From: Streptomyces sp. NBC_01429
GTDB lineage: Bacteria; Actinomycetota; Actinomycetes; Streptomycetales; Streptomycetaceae
Assembly (NCBI RefSeq): GCF_036231945.1
Contig: NZ_CP109599.1
Span: 7,219,501-7,283,500, forward strand
Direction of reading: 5' to 3'
Length of the DNA stretch: 64,000 nucleotides
Shown here piece after piece: positions 31,851 to 40,526 of this stretch. How positions within the stretch are numbered: position 1 is the stretch's first letter; each line of letters begins with the position of its first letter. Position numbers and translations under genes: made by a program. The notes beneath the pieces were generated by a model. The model searched no databases. It was not told the origin of the DNA and saw only the letters and a list, made by a program, of their open reading frames with translations.

Positions 31851-33761
31851 TCAGCCTGCCGGGCCCGCGGCGCTCCGGTCCCCGGCCCCCTGCCAGTGCC
31901 CCACCAGATCGCGGTAGAGAGCCGACCGTGTGAGCAACTCGTCGTGCGTCCCGTACGCGGGCCTGGTCCCGTCCAGTACGAGGACACGGTCCGCCCTGCG
32001 CGCCGACGACAGCCGGTGCGCGACCACGATCAGCGTCCCCGGCCGCTCGGCGAGGGCCAGCTCCGCGCGGGCCTCCGCGACCGGGTCCAGATGGCAGGTC
32101 GCCTCGTCCAGGATCATCAGCGGGGCGGGGGAGACATAGGCGCGGCACAGCGCCAGTGACTGGCGCTCTCCCTGCGACAGCCTGGCGGGCTCGACCAGGG
32201 CGTCCAGCCCGCCCAGCCTGCTGATCAGCTCGCCGATGCCCAGCGCCTCGACGGCCCGGACCAGAGCCGGCGGCGACGCCCCTGGCGCCAGCTGGAGCAG
32301 GTTCTCCCGCACCGTGCCCGTGAACACGTACGCCTGCTGCGGGATCAGCACCCGCAGCGCCGCCAGCTCGGACGGCGTCCGGCCGGCCACCGGCTCTCCC
32401 GCCAGGAGGACGGTTCCCCGGTCGGGCGCGAGCAGCCCCGCGAGGACGCCGGTGAGCGTCGACTTGCCGATGCCGCTCGGCCCCACCACCGCGATGTGCT
32501 CGCCCGGCCCGACAGCCAGGTCCAGCCCGGCCAGGACCGGCGGCGCGCCCGGCCCGTACGCGAGGGTGACGGAGCGGATCTCCGCCGCCGGAGGGACGGG
32601 CGGGCGGTGGGGGAGGGGATCCGGCCGCGTACCGCCCCGTCTCGGCGCGGGTGGCCCGGCGTGCACCGCTGGAGTCACTGGTGCCGGTGGTACCGCTGGT
32701 GTCGGTGATACGGCCGGCGCGGGCGTCCCCGGCGTTGGCGGCTTCATGAGGGGCGCGTCCGGCGCCGCGTCCTCGAACCGCTCCAGCACCACCAGCAGCC
32801 GCGTACCGGCCGCGCCGAGGGCGGTCATCAGCGTGTGCAGCGCGGGCAGCAGGGCCTGTACGAGATAGGTCAGCGCCCCCATCAGCGCCCCGGCCGTGAT
32901 GCCCTGCCGCAGCAGCCAGGGGGTGGCGACCAGCAGCACGACCACCGGCAGTTGACCGGCCACACCCAGCGCCAGCGCGCGCACGGCCGCCCAGCGGGCC
33001 AGGACGCGCGATGTGCGCTCCCCGGCCGCGATCAGTCTCTCCGTACGGTCGGCCGCCTCCGCCCGCGTACCGCAGGCCGCGATGTCCCGCAGTCCCGCGC
33101 CGAGCGCGCCCGCCCGGTCGGCGACGGCCTCGTCGGCGTCCAGGAAGGCGCGCTGCGCGGCGGCCATCGGGGCCAGCGTGGCGAGGAACAGCGCCAGCCC
33201 CAGCGCCAGCGGACCCACGACCACCAGCAGGAGCTGGGGCGCCAGCGCCAGCAGCCCGGCCAGCGCTCCCACGGCGGTGAAGACGAAGGAGCGCGCGGTG
33301 AGCACCAGTCCGGCGAAGCTGTCCCGGACGATCTCCGTCTGATGGGTGAGCCGCGAGACGGCGCCGCTGTCGGTACGCGCCGGGTCGGCCATCGCCCGGC
33401 GCAGATACTGGTTCACCGCCCTGCGCACCAGCGCGTCGCGCAACGGCTCCACCAGCGCGGCCAGTTGGGCGAAGACCCCGCGCACCAGCGGTCCGCCGAC
33501 CAGGATCGCCGCCGCGGCGACGGCCAGCCACATCAGGCCCGTCCGGGTGTCCCCTGCCAGAAAGCCCCGGTCGAGCGCCCGCGCCAGGCAGTAGCCGCCC
33601 AGGAAGGTCTGCGCGGACTCCAGCAGCGACCAGCCGCCCAGCCTGATCAGCGCGCCTTTCCTGCGCAGCAGGAAACGACGGCCCTCGGGCAGCATCCGGC
33701 GCAGCGTCCCCCGGCCGTCCCGCGGCCCCTTCTCCACGCCCGTCCGGGCCGGGGCCGTCAC
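31851..33761 (-). CDS. ramB: ABC transporter (membrane-ATPase fusion), RamB-type
   Basis: 636 aa. N-terminal transmembrane domain of about six helices (to about 330), a proline-rich linker (TPGTPAPAVSPTPAVPPAP, about 345-395), then an ATPase domain: Walker A GPSGIGKST, Q-loop LIPQQAYVF, signature LSQGERQ, Walker B LMILDEATCHLD, H-loop VAHRLSS. The GTG at 33761 overlaps the ramA stop (GTGA). With RamA it forms the exporter assigned to SapB in S. coelicolor. Confidence 0.88.
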   Translation of the reverse strand: MTAPARTGVEKGPRDGRGTLRRMLPEGRRFLLRRKGALIRLGGWSLLESAQTFLGGYCLARALDRGFLAGDTRTGLMWLAVAAAAILVGGPLVRGVFAQLAALVEPLRDALVRRAVNQYLRRAMADPARTDSGAVSRLTHQTEIVRDSFAGLVLTARSFVFTAVGALAGLLALAPQLLLVVVGPLALGLALFLATLAPMAAAQRAFLDADEAVADRAGALGAGLRDIAACGTRAEAADRTERLIAAGERTSRVLARWAAVRALALGVAGQLPVVVLLVATPWLLRQGITAGALMGALTYLVQALLPALHTLMTALGAAGTRLLVVLERFEDAAPDAPLMKPPTPGTPAPAVSPTPAVPPAPVTPAVHAGPPAPRRGGTRPDPLPHRPPVPPAAEIRSVTLAYGPGAPPVLAGLDLAVGPGEHIAVVGPSGIGKSTLTGVLAGLLAPDRGTVLLAGEPVAGRTPSELAALRVLIPQQAYVFTGTVRENLLQLAPGASPPALVRAVEALGIGELISRLGGLDALVEPARLSQGERQSLALCRAYVSPAPLMILDEATCHLDPVAEARAELALAERPGTLIVVAHRLSSARRADRVLVLDGTRPAYGTHDELLTRSALYRDLVGHWQGAGDRSAAGPAG

Positions 33762-35584
33762 CGGCCGCGCTCCCCGTGCGCCAAGGGGCCGGGGCACGCC
33801 GCGTCCGACGCCGCGTCCGTCCCGGTATCCGTATCCGTCCCCGTACCCGTCTCCGCCTCCGGCACCGCGAACACCGCGCGGTACGCGGGGATCCGCCACA
33901 GTTCCGCGTGCGGCCCCACCGCCCGTACCCGTCCCTCCTCCAGCCAGACCACCAGATCGGCCCGGACCGCCGAGGAGAGCCGGTGGGCGATGATCAGCCG
34001 GGTGCCGGCCCGTACGTCCCGGGCGAGCGCCCGCTCCACCTGGCGCTCGGTGACGGTGTCCAGGCTGGACGTCGCGTCGTCGAGGATCAGCAGCCGTCCG
34101 GCGTGCGCGAAGGCGCGCGCCAGCCCCAGCCGTTGCAGTTCCCCGCCGGACAGCGGCGCCTCGCCCGGCGGGGTGTCGTATCCGCGCGGCAGCAGAGTGA
34201 CGAACGCGTCCGCGCTCGCCGCGCGGGCCGCCGACCGTATACGGCCGGGGGAGGCCCGCTCGGCCCCGGCGGCCAGCGCCTCGCCGATCGAGTCACCGAA
34301 CAGCACCGGCCGCTCGAACGCGTAACCGACCTCGCGGCGCAACGGCCCGTACGCCACGGACTCCAGCGGTACGCCGTCGAGCAGCACCCGGCCCCCGTCC
34401 GGATCGGTCAGCCGTCCGGCGACCGCCGCGAACGTCGACTTGCCGGCGCCCGAACGGCCCACCACGGCCGCCGAGACGCCGCCGGGGATCGTCACGTCCA
34501 CCTCGGTGAGCAGCGGCCGGCCGTCCCGTACGACCCGTACGCCCCGCAGTTCGAGCGTGCCAGGACCGTCGGCCGGGAGGGTTTCGGCGCCGTACGTCAT
34601 GACCGGCAGCTCGGCCAGCCCGGCCGTTCTGCGGGCGGCGGAGCGGCTGCGTACGAGCGCGCCGATCAGCCCGGCCCCCGCGCCGATCCCGGCGGCCAGC
34701 GTCGCGTAGCGGGAGGCGGCCAGCAGGTCGCCGACGCTGATCCGGCCCGCCGTGAGCGCCACCCCGCCGACTGCCAGCACGCCGGTCGTCAGCAGCGGCA
34801 TGAGGACACCGCCGCGCGCGACGGCCCGGCCGTGCACCCTCCACATCCGCCGCCCCTGGACGGCGAGTTCGGGCAGGGGCGCCAGGACGCGGTCGCGTTC
34901 GCGTTCCGCCGTACCGGCGGCGGCCACCGTACGCGCGCCGTCCACCACCTCGACCAGCCGGGAGGCGATGTCGGCCTGGACCAGCTGGTAGCGCGCGACG
35001 CTGTCGGAGGTGCCCCGGGCGAAGGCGCGCACCACCAGCGCCAGCAGGGGCAGCCCGGCCAGGAACGCGACGGCCGTCCACACGTCGATGAGGAACAGCG
35101 CGACGATCGCCCCGGCCGGAGCCAGCAGCGAGGCCGCCAGCGCCGCCGCGCTCACCGGCGCCGTACCGGCCTCCGTGGCGTTCGCGGACAGCCGGGTCGC
35201 CAGGTCGCCGGGCGTCAGCCGCGCGGCGCGCTCCGGCGGGGCGGCCAGCAGCCCGGTCAGCGCGCGTATCCGCAGCCAGGCGGTCGATCTGGCGCTCGTC
35301 ACCCCGCTCAGCAGGGCCTCCAGCGCGTCGAGGAGCACCTCGGCGGTGATCAGCGCGACGCATACGGCCAGCCAGGATCCGGCCGCGCCGTCCCGGCCGA
35401 GCGAGAGATCGAGCGTCCGGCCGAGGACCGCGGGCAGCGCGAGGGACGCGCCCGCCGAGGCGGCGGAGCAGACGAACACCGCCGTCGTACGGCCCGCGCT
35501 GTGCCGGGCGGCGCCGAGCAGCAGGCCGGTGCCGGGGCTCGCCGCGGCGCGTTGCTCGCGGGCGCCACGAGGTGAGAACACCAT
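33758..35584 (-). CDS. ramA: ABC transporter (membrane-ATPase fusion), RamA-type
   Basis: 608 aa. Six-helix membrane domain (to about 310) and ATPase domain: Walker A GRSGAGKST, signature LSGGELQ, Walker B LLILDDATSSLD, H-loop IAHRLSS. Chosen start ATG 35584, with GGAGGAGG about a dozen bases upstream. The C-terminus is a Thr/Asp/Gly run (ETGTGTDTDTGTD) from a hexanucleotide-like repeat (33820-33860). Lies after ramS, separated by a strong hairpin; half of the heterodimeric SapB exporter. Confidence 0.88.
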   Translation of the reverse strand: MVFSPRGAREQRAAASPGTGLLLGAARHSAGRTTAVFVCSAASAGASLALPAVLGRTLDLSLGRDGAAGSWLAVCVALITAEVLLDALEALLSGVTSARSTAWLRIRALTGLLAAPPERAARLTPGDLATRLSANATEAGTAPVSAAALAASLLAPAGAIVALFLIDVWTAVAFLAGLPLLALVVRAFARGTSDSVARYQLVQADIASRLVEVVDGARTVAAAGTAERERDRVLAPLPELAVQGRRMWRVHGRAVARGGVLMPLLTTGVLAVGGVALTAGRISVGDLLAASRYATLAAGIGAGAGLIGALVRSRSAARRTAGLAELPVMTYGAETLPADGPGTLELRGVRVVRDGRPLLTEVDVTIPGGVSAAVVGRSGAGKSTFAAVAGRLTDPDGGRVLLDGVPLESVAYGPLRREVGYAFERPVLFGDSIGEALAAGAERASPGRIRSAARAASADAFVTLLPRGYDTPPGEAPLSGGELQRLGLARAFAHAGRLLILDDATSSLDTVTERQVERALARDVRAGTRLIIAHRLSSAVRADLVVWLEEGRVRAVGPHAELWRIPAYRAVFAVPEAETGTGTDTDTGTDAASDAACPGPLAHGERGR

Positions 35585-35734
35585 CGGGGAGAAGTCCTCC
35601 TCCGGAGCGGGACCGGAACGGGGTGTTCGAGGGGCGGGGGCAGGGGTCGGGGTTCTGGGCTCGGAGTGAGGGGGAGTGAGGGTGTGGGGTGGGGCGGATC
35701 GTGCGCCGGACCCGCCGATCCGTGACGCGGGGGA

Positions 35735-35764
35735 GGCCCCGGGCGCGCTCACGCGCCCGGGGCC
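35735..35764 (-). terminator. Hairpin between ramS and ramA (partial terminator)
   Basis: GGCCCCGGGCGCG (35735-35747), loop CTCA, CGCGCCCGGGGCC (35752-35764): a perfect 13-bp GC stem just after the ramS stop. It would let ramC-ramS be transcribed in excess of ramA-ramB, fitting the need for much precursor and little exporter. Confidence 0.7.
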
Positions 35765-35774
35765 CCGCCGTACG

Positions 35775-35903
35775 TCAGTTACAGGTGGTGATGCTCAGGC
35801 TGCTGTTGCCGCAGAGGAGCAGGCTCGCGCGGCTTCCGGTCTCGACGTCGCCGATGGCCTCTTCCTTCGGGGTCTCCAGCGACTGCAGGTCGAGAAGGTT
35901 CAT
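35775..35903 (-). CDS. ramS: SapB lanthipeptide precursor
   Basis: 42 codons, too short for routine gene finding. Leader: MNLLDLQSLETPKEEAIGDVE. Core: from Thr22, TGSRASLLLCGNSSLSITTC plus a final Asn. Cys31 and Cys41 are preceded by the Ser residues (Ser27, Ser34, Ser37) that RamC dehydrates to form the two lanthionine rings and dehydroalanines of SapB, the surfactant that lets aerial hyphae break the surface. The core is identical to S. coelicolor SapB as recalled, except Asn for Asp at core position 12. AGAGGA precedes ATG 35903; the gene lies between ramC and ramA, as in known ram/amf clusters. Confidence 0.93.
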   Translation of the reverse strand: MNLLDLQSLETPKEEAIGDVETGSRASLLLCGNSSLSITTCN

Positions 35904-35918
35904 GATTGTTCCTCTCAT

Positions 35919-38606
35919 TCATGGGGACGTTGTCTTGCCACGGCTCGTGGGATGAGCCGGCTCATGGGCCCGCCGGAGCGGCGGGAGGAACGGCAGGCAT
36001 GCCTGCCGGTCGGGCGAGGAGGCGGCGGCCAGTGCCAGGAGCGCGCCGGCGGTGCCGGTCGACAGATCCATGGACAGCCGCATCATCTGCTCGCCGGGAA
36101 AGGCCAGTTGGCCCCGGTACGTCATGGCGTGCCAACTGAGGGCGTCGACCTGACGCCGCACGTCGGCCGCGCCGGTGCCGGGCCCGGCCGCCGTGGTGCG
36201 GCTGAGGTACAGCACCATTCCGGCGGCGCCGCGGAAGAGCCCCGGCTGCGCGTAGAACGTGGCCTGCGCGGCCCGTACGATCTCGCCGCGCGCCCGCTCG
36301 AACGCGTCGTCGGCGCGGTGGGCGAGATAGTCGTCCAGCACCATCCCGATGCCCACACTGCCCGCGCCCAGGTACGGCATGGTGCGCCATCCCTCGTCGA
36401 CCTGGAGCGCGCCGCCGATGCCCTGTTTGCAGCGGGCCAGATCACGGCGCAGCGCGTCGGCCGCCAGGTCCAGCAGGGCGCCGTCGCCCGTCCGCTCGTA
36501 CAGCCGGATGAACAGCAGCGCGACGCCGCTCGCGCCGTGCAGCAGACCGGCGCGGGGCAGACCCCCACCGGGCCGTCCTGGGCCGCCGGACCGATCGGCG
36601 CCGCCCGCCAGCGACGCGGCGGCGAGCTCCGCGCAGCGCAGGGACGCGTCGCGCAGCGCGCTCTCGCCGGAGGCCGCGGCGAGCGCGTCGAGCGCGAGAC
36701 CGAGCCCGGCGGCGCCGCTGTGCAGATCGGGCGGCATGTCCTGCCATGACTGACCGAGCATCAGATCGGCCAATTGCAGGGCCGCTTGACGGTGACCGAG
36801 CCGGTCCAGGCTCCAGGCGACCCCCGCCAGCCCGTCGTAGAAACCCAGCGGGGTGCCCGACGCGGGCTCCTTGGCCCTCAGCAGCAGCCACTCCTCGGCC
36901 GGGGCGCTGCGCACGGCCGCGCTCAGGTCCAGCGCGTACAGCACCCCGGCGGCCCCGTATCCGAACGACAGGCCGCCGCCGGGCGTTCCGAACTGGGCGA
37001 TGTCACCGGGGAAGAAACGATCCTCCCTGTCCGGTGAGGCCGAGGACAGGATGGCCTTCACCAGGGAGTCGCGGCTGCGCGGCCAGTCGCCGGGCGCCAC
37101 CGGCAGATACGCGCCGGGGCGGGGTCGCCCCTCCGCCGCTTCCTCGGTGCCGCCGGGCCCGCGCGCCGCCGCCGCGCCGGGCTCGCGCAGGATCTCCGCC
37201 ACCGCCGCGTCGAGGAACGCGCGATCCACCGGGAACTGCTCCGCCACCACCTCGGCCAGATGCGCCGCCTTCCCGCGGTCGATGGCGAACAGGCTGGTCA
37301 GCGGGATGAACAGAGCGAGGCGCAGACAGGCGAGCGCGTAGCGGTCGACATCGAATCCGCGTCGGTCGGGCGGCGCCACGAACCCCGGATTGGCCACCGT
37401 CTGGCGCCCGTTGTCCTCGACGCGCGCCGCCGCCTCGAAGTCCAGCAGGACCACCGACGACTCGTCCTCGGAGACCATGATGTTGAACAGGTGCAGGTCG
37501 TTGAAGACCACTCCGCGCCCGTGCACGGCGGCCACGGCCTCCTCCACCAGGCGGTGGATCCGCAGCGCCCACGCGGTGTACTCGGCGAGCCGCTCGGCGT
37601 CCGGCTCCGCGTCGATCAGCGGATGGCGGCGGGCGAAGAAGGAGTTGAGCGGCTTGCCCTCGATGAATTCGAGGACCAGGAAGTGGTGGCCGCCGACTTC
37701 GAGACTGTCCCGGACCTCCGGGGTGCATCCCAGCCCCGACAGCCTTTCCAGCGCGGCCTGTTCGCGCCCCAGACGCGTCACCGCGTCGGCGCCGTCCGCC
37801 GCGAGTCCCGCGTGCGGTCTCGCCTCCTTGAGCACCACCTGCTCGCCGGTCTCCAGATGCCGGCCGACGTACACACCGCCGCCGTTGGAGAAGTGCAGCG
37901 CCCGCTCCACGCGGTACGGCAGCCCGGCCACGCTCATCGCGTCCCTGGCCACGAGGTGCGGACGCAGGAAGGCGGGCGGCGTGACCCACTCGGGTATGCG
38001 GAAGACCGGACCGCGCAGATCCGGAACGAGTCTGCCCTCGGCGTTCTCCACGGCGGGGCGCAGCAGCCCCTCGGCGTCGTAACAGTTCCGCTCGGTGAAG
38101 CTGCCGTAGCGCAGATGGACCGGTCCCGCGCCCCAGCGCAGATCGCTCAGGATGTACGGGCCGTCCTCGCCGGTCAGCAGCGCGTCCAGTTCGGCGGCCG
38201 TCACACCGCACTGCTCGTCGTCCGCCGGATAGACGGTGATGAACTTGCCGCTGGCCGCGCGGTCCGCGTACTTGGCGTTGCGGTTGTGCAGCAGATAGCG
38301 GCTCGGTACGAACTTGAAGGCCACGCGGCGCGGTACGCAGTACTCCATGACCCGGGCGAGAACCGATTCGGCGTTGTCGAGACGCGCCGATACATGGATC
38401 TTCCAGCCCTGGGCGGGCAGTGGGCGGTCGAGCGGACGCCAGGCCAGCCAGTCCCCGGCGCGGTGGCGCTGCCAGCCGACGGGCGCCGGCCGTTCGGCGG
38501 CTTCGTACAGCGCGCCCTGCCCGGTGGCGTCGGTGGACGCCGTCCGGTGCGGTGCGTCGTAGAAGTGCCGGTCCGCGTCGCAGAATACGGCGTAGCCCTT
38601 GTTCAC
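35919..38606 (-). CDS. ramC: RamC class III lanthionine synthetase (LanKC-type)
   Basis: 895 aa. Three parts: N-terminal lyase region (about 1-215; ADRHFYDAP, KFVPSRYLLHNRNAKYADR, KFITVYP); Ser/Thr kinase domain (about 235-480; lysine in VVLKEARP, catalytic loop VVFNDLHLFNIM, metal site VLLDFEAA); C-terminal LanC-like cyclase domain (about 530-880; FYDGLAGVAWSLDRLG, LHGASGVALLFIRLYE), lacking the zinc-ligand cysteines and histidine, as expected for class III. It phosphorylates and eliminates Ser in RamS and closes the thioether rings. GTG 38606 is preceded by GAAGGAG. First gene of the operon. Confidence 0.92.
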   Translation of the reverse strand: MNKGYAVFCDADRHFYDAPHRTASTDATGQGALYEAAERPAPVGWQRHRAGDWLAWRPLDRPLPAQGWKIHVSARLDNAESVLARVMEYCVPRRVAFKFVPSRYLLHNRNAKYADRAASGKFITVYPADDEQCGVTAAELDALLTGEDGPYILSDLRWGAGPVHLRYGSFTERNCYDAEGLLRPAVENAEGRLVPDLRGPVFRIPEWVTPPAFLRPHLVARDAMSVAGLPYRVERALHFSNGGGVYVGRHLETGEQVVLKEARPHAGLAADGADAVTRLGREQAALERLSGLGCTPEVRDSLEVGGHHFLVLEFIEGKPLNSFFARRHPLIDAEPDAERLAEYTAWALRIHRLVEEAVAAVHGRGVVFNDLHLFNIMVSEDESSVVLLDFEAAARVEDNGRQTVANPGFVAPPDRRGFDVDRYALACLRLALFIPLTSLFAIDRGKAAHLAEVVAEQFPVDRAFLDAAVAEILREPGAAAARGPGGTEEAAEGRPRPGAYLPVAPGDWPRSRDSLVKAILSSASPDREDRFFPGDIAQFGTPGGGLSFGYGAAGVLYALDLSAAVRSAPAEEWLLLRAKEPASGTPLGFYDGLAGVAWSLDRLGHRQAALQLADLMLGQSWQDMPPDLHSGAAGLGLALDALAAASGESALRDASLRCAELAAASLAGGADRSGGPGRPGGGLPRAGLLHGASGVALLFIRLYERTGDGALLDLAADALRRDLARCKQGIGGALQVDEGWRTMPYLGAGSVGIGMVLDDYLAHRADDAFERARGEIVRAAQATFYAQPGLFRGAAGMVLYLSRTTAAGPGTGAADVRRQVDALSWHAMTYRGQLAFPGEQMMRLSMDLSTGTAGALLALAAASSPDRQACLPFLPPLRRAHEPAHPTSRGKTTSP

Positions 38607-38720
38607 AGGCGCTCCTTCGGCTGATGACAGGGCCAACCGTGTCATCCCCCGGAAACGTCAGACAGTCGCCGATGTCACCTCCCGCCCGTGGACTACGCAC
38701 AGGTAACCCGGGCGCGACGG
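38607..38720 (-). promoter_or_regulatory. ramC upstream region
   Basis: It contains GATGACA (38623-38629) and its inverse TGTCATC (38640-38646), able to form a small hairpin just ahead of the ramC ribosome site. The RamR-responsive promoter should lie here, but no binding repeat was identified with confidence. Confidence 0.4.
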
Positions 38721-38751
38721 ACCGGCGGACCCCTGGACGGGGCCCGCCGGT
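38721..38751 (-). terminator. Hairpin terminator of the GH5-GH6 operon
   Basis: ACCGGCGG (38721-38728) pairs with CCGCCGGT (38744-38751), extended inwards by a CCCC/GGGG pairing. It lies about 40 bases beyond the GH6 stop. Confidence 0.6.
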
Positions 38752-38792
38752 CCTGGTGCCGGTGGGACGGTGGAGCGGCGGAACGCGTGCTT

Positions 38793-40526
38793 CTACAGCG
38801 CCGGGTAGGCGTTCTTCAGCAGCTCCTGGAACTGCGCGGAGAACCAGTCACCCGAGAGGGGTGCGTTGGCCAGCGCCCCGGACAGGTGGTTGTTGTTGCG
38901 CGGGTTGCCGGTGTACGTCGGGTCGCACATCCGGTCGAAGCCCTTGCCCTGGTCGTTCGGGATGGCCTTGCTCGCACCGTCGGACTCGCCCGGGGGCTTC
39001 ATCCAGACGTACGCGTCGATCCCGGTGGCGGGCGCAGCGGTCGGCCGCTGGCCGAGCCCGGCTCCGGACTGGTTGCACCAGTTGCCCAGGTGGATGCGGC
39101 GGTCGTAGCGTCCACCGTCCACATAGGTGTCCACACTGGTCTGGGCGCCCGGTCCGGTGGGCCGTGCCGTGCCGCCCCAGCCGTTGCGGGAGGTGTCGAT
39201 CAGCATGCCGATGTCCGACTTGAAGCCGACGCCGACGAGTTCCTGCCGGAACGCCTGGGCGAAGGACTGCTCGTCGACGTACCGGTTCCAGTCCACCCAC
39301 GTCGACTCACGGACCGACTTGCCGGCCACGCTGTCGTTGATGGTGAAGTTGTTCTCCTTCGTCGCACCGTAGTTGGCGGTGTTGACGATGAAGCCGGCCA
39401 CGTTGTCGACCGTGCCGCCCTCGGTGGTCGCGGCCTGCTTGAAGATCTGCGCGGACGGAATGAGGTTGTCGTCCCAGCCGAGCCAGCCGTGGTGTCCCGC
39501 GTCCACGTAGTTGTAGACGTTGGGGACGGCGCCGAGCTTCCGCAGCGCGTAGCCGACGCCCTTGACGTAGTTGCCGTTGGCCTTCATCACGTCGCACTCA
39601 GGGGTGGCGGTGGCCCGCGGCGAGACGTTGGTGACCAGGTTGGGCAGCGAGTCGATCTCGACCGTCGTCACGATGCGCAGGCTCGCGTACTTGGTGTCGG
39701 CGAGGATGGCCGCGATCGGGTCGATGTACTCGGTCTGGTAGCGGCCGATCTCCGTCGGGCCCAGCTCCCCGTTGGAGGCGAGCGCCGAGCAGTCACGGCC
39801 GGGCAGGTTGTAGATGACGAGCTGGACGACCAGCGGGCTGCCGGCCGCCTGGGTCAGGGCCGTGTCGAGGTGGGCGCGCAGCCCGCGGGCGCTGCTCGTG
39901 CCCTGGATGGCGGCGATCCGGTCCAGCCACACACCGGTCGGCTGGTTGGAGACCTTGCTGCCGCCCGGCTCGGCCGCCGCCTTCGCGGACCAGTCCGGGT
40001 TGACGTACACCTTGGCACCGGCGTACGGGTTGTCGACCTTGGCGCTCGGCCCGTCGGTTCCGCCGCCGCCGTCGCCACCGCCGCCGCCGCCCGAGACGTT
40101 GCAGGTCACCCCGTTGAGCTTGAACGTGGTCGGTATCGCGTTGGTCCCGGTGGCGTTGCCGTTGAAGCCGAAGCTCGCCGACCCGCCGGTGGCCAGGGTG
40201 CCGTTCCAGGCGACGTTGGTGGCGGAGACCGCCGTGCCGCTCTGGGTGATGGTGGAGTTCCAGCCCTGGGTCACCTGCTGGTTGCCGGCGAATCCCCACT
40301 CCAGCTTCCAACTGCTCACCGTGTCACCGGTGTTGGTGACGGCGACATTGGCGGAGAAGCCGCCGGACCAGGAACTCTGGATCTTGTAGTCGACGGTGCA
40401 GCCCGCCGCCGCCGCGCTGGCGGGCCCGCTCAGCGCGGTCGTCGTGCCGGCGACCCCGGCGACCAGGGCGAACGCGGCCAGGACCGCCGTCCTGGTCCGG
40501 CGCGGTGGAGAGGTGGTGCGGCTCAT
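38793..40526 (-). CDS. Secreted GH6 cellobiohydrolase with N-terminal CBM2
   Basis: 577 aa. Signal peptide about 1-38; CBM2 about 40-145 (CTVDYKIQSSWSGGFSANVAVTN, NLVTC-type end GVTCNV); Gly-rich linker; GH6 domain about 165-577 with VQLVIYNLPGRDCSALASNGEL and VTTVEIDSLPNLVTN, the acidic catalytic motifs, plus GWLGWDDNL. Length and loop content suggest the exo-acting type that releases cellobiose from cellulose chain ends. The ATG overlaps the GH5 stop (ATGA), so the two cellulases are translated together. Confidence 0.93.
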   Translation of the reverse strand: MSRTTSPPRRTRTAVLAAFALVAGVAGTTTALSGPASAAAAGCTVDYKIQSSWSGGFSANVAVTNTGDTVSSWKLEWGFAGNQQVTQGWNSTITQSGTAVSATNVAWNGTLATGGSASFGFNGNATGTNAIPTTFKLNGVTCNVSGGGGGGDGGGGTDGPSAKVDNPYAGAKVYVNPDWSAKAAAEPGGSKVSNQPTGVWLDRIAAIQGTSSARGLRAHLDTALTQAAGSPLVVQLVIYNLPGRDCSALASNGELGPTEIGRYQTEYIDPIAAILADTKYASLRIVTTVEIDSLPNLVTNVSPRATATPECDVMKANGNYVKGVGYALRKLGAVPNVYNYVDAGHHGWLGWDDNLIPSAQIFKQAATTEGGTVDNVAGFIVNTANYGATKENNFTINDSVAGKSVRESTWVDWNRYVDEQSFAQAFRQELVGVGFKSDIGMLIDTSRNGWGGTARPTGPGAQTSVDTYVDGGRYDRRIHLGNWCNQSGAGLGQRPTAAPATGIDAYVWMKPPGESDGASKAIPNDQGKGFDRMCDPTYTGNPRNNNHLSGALANAPLSGDWFSAQFQELLKNAYPAL

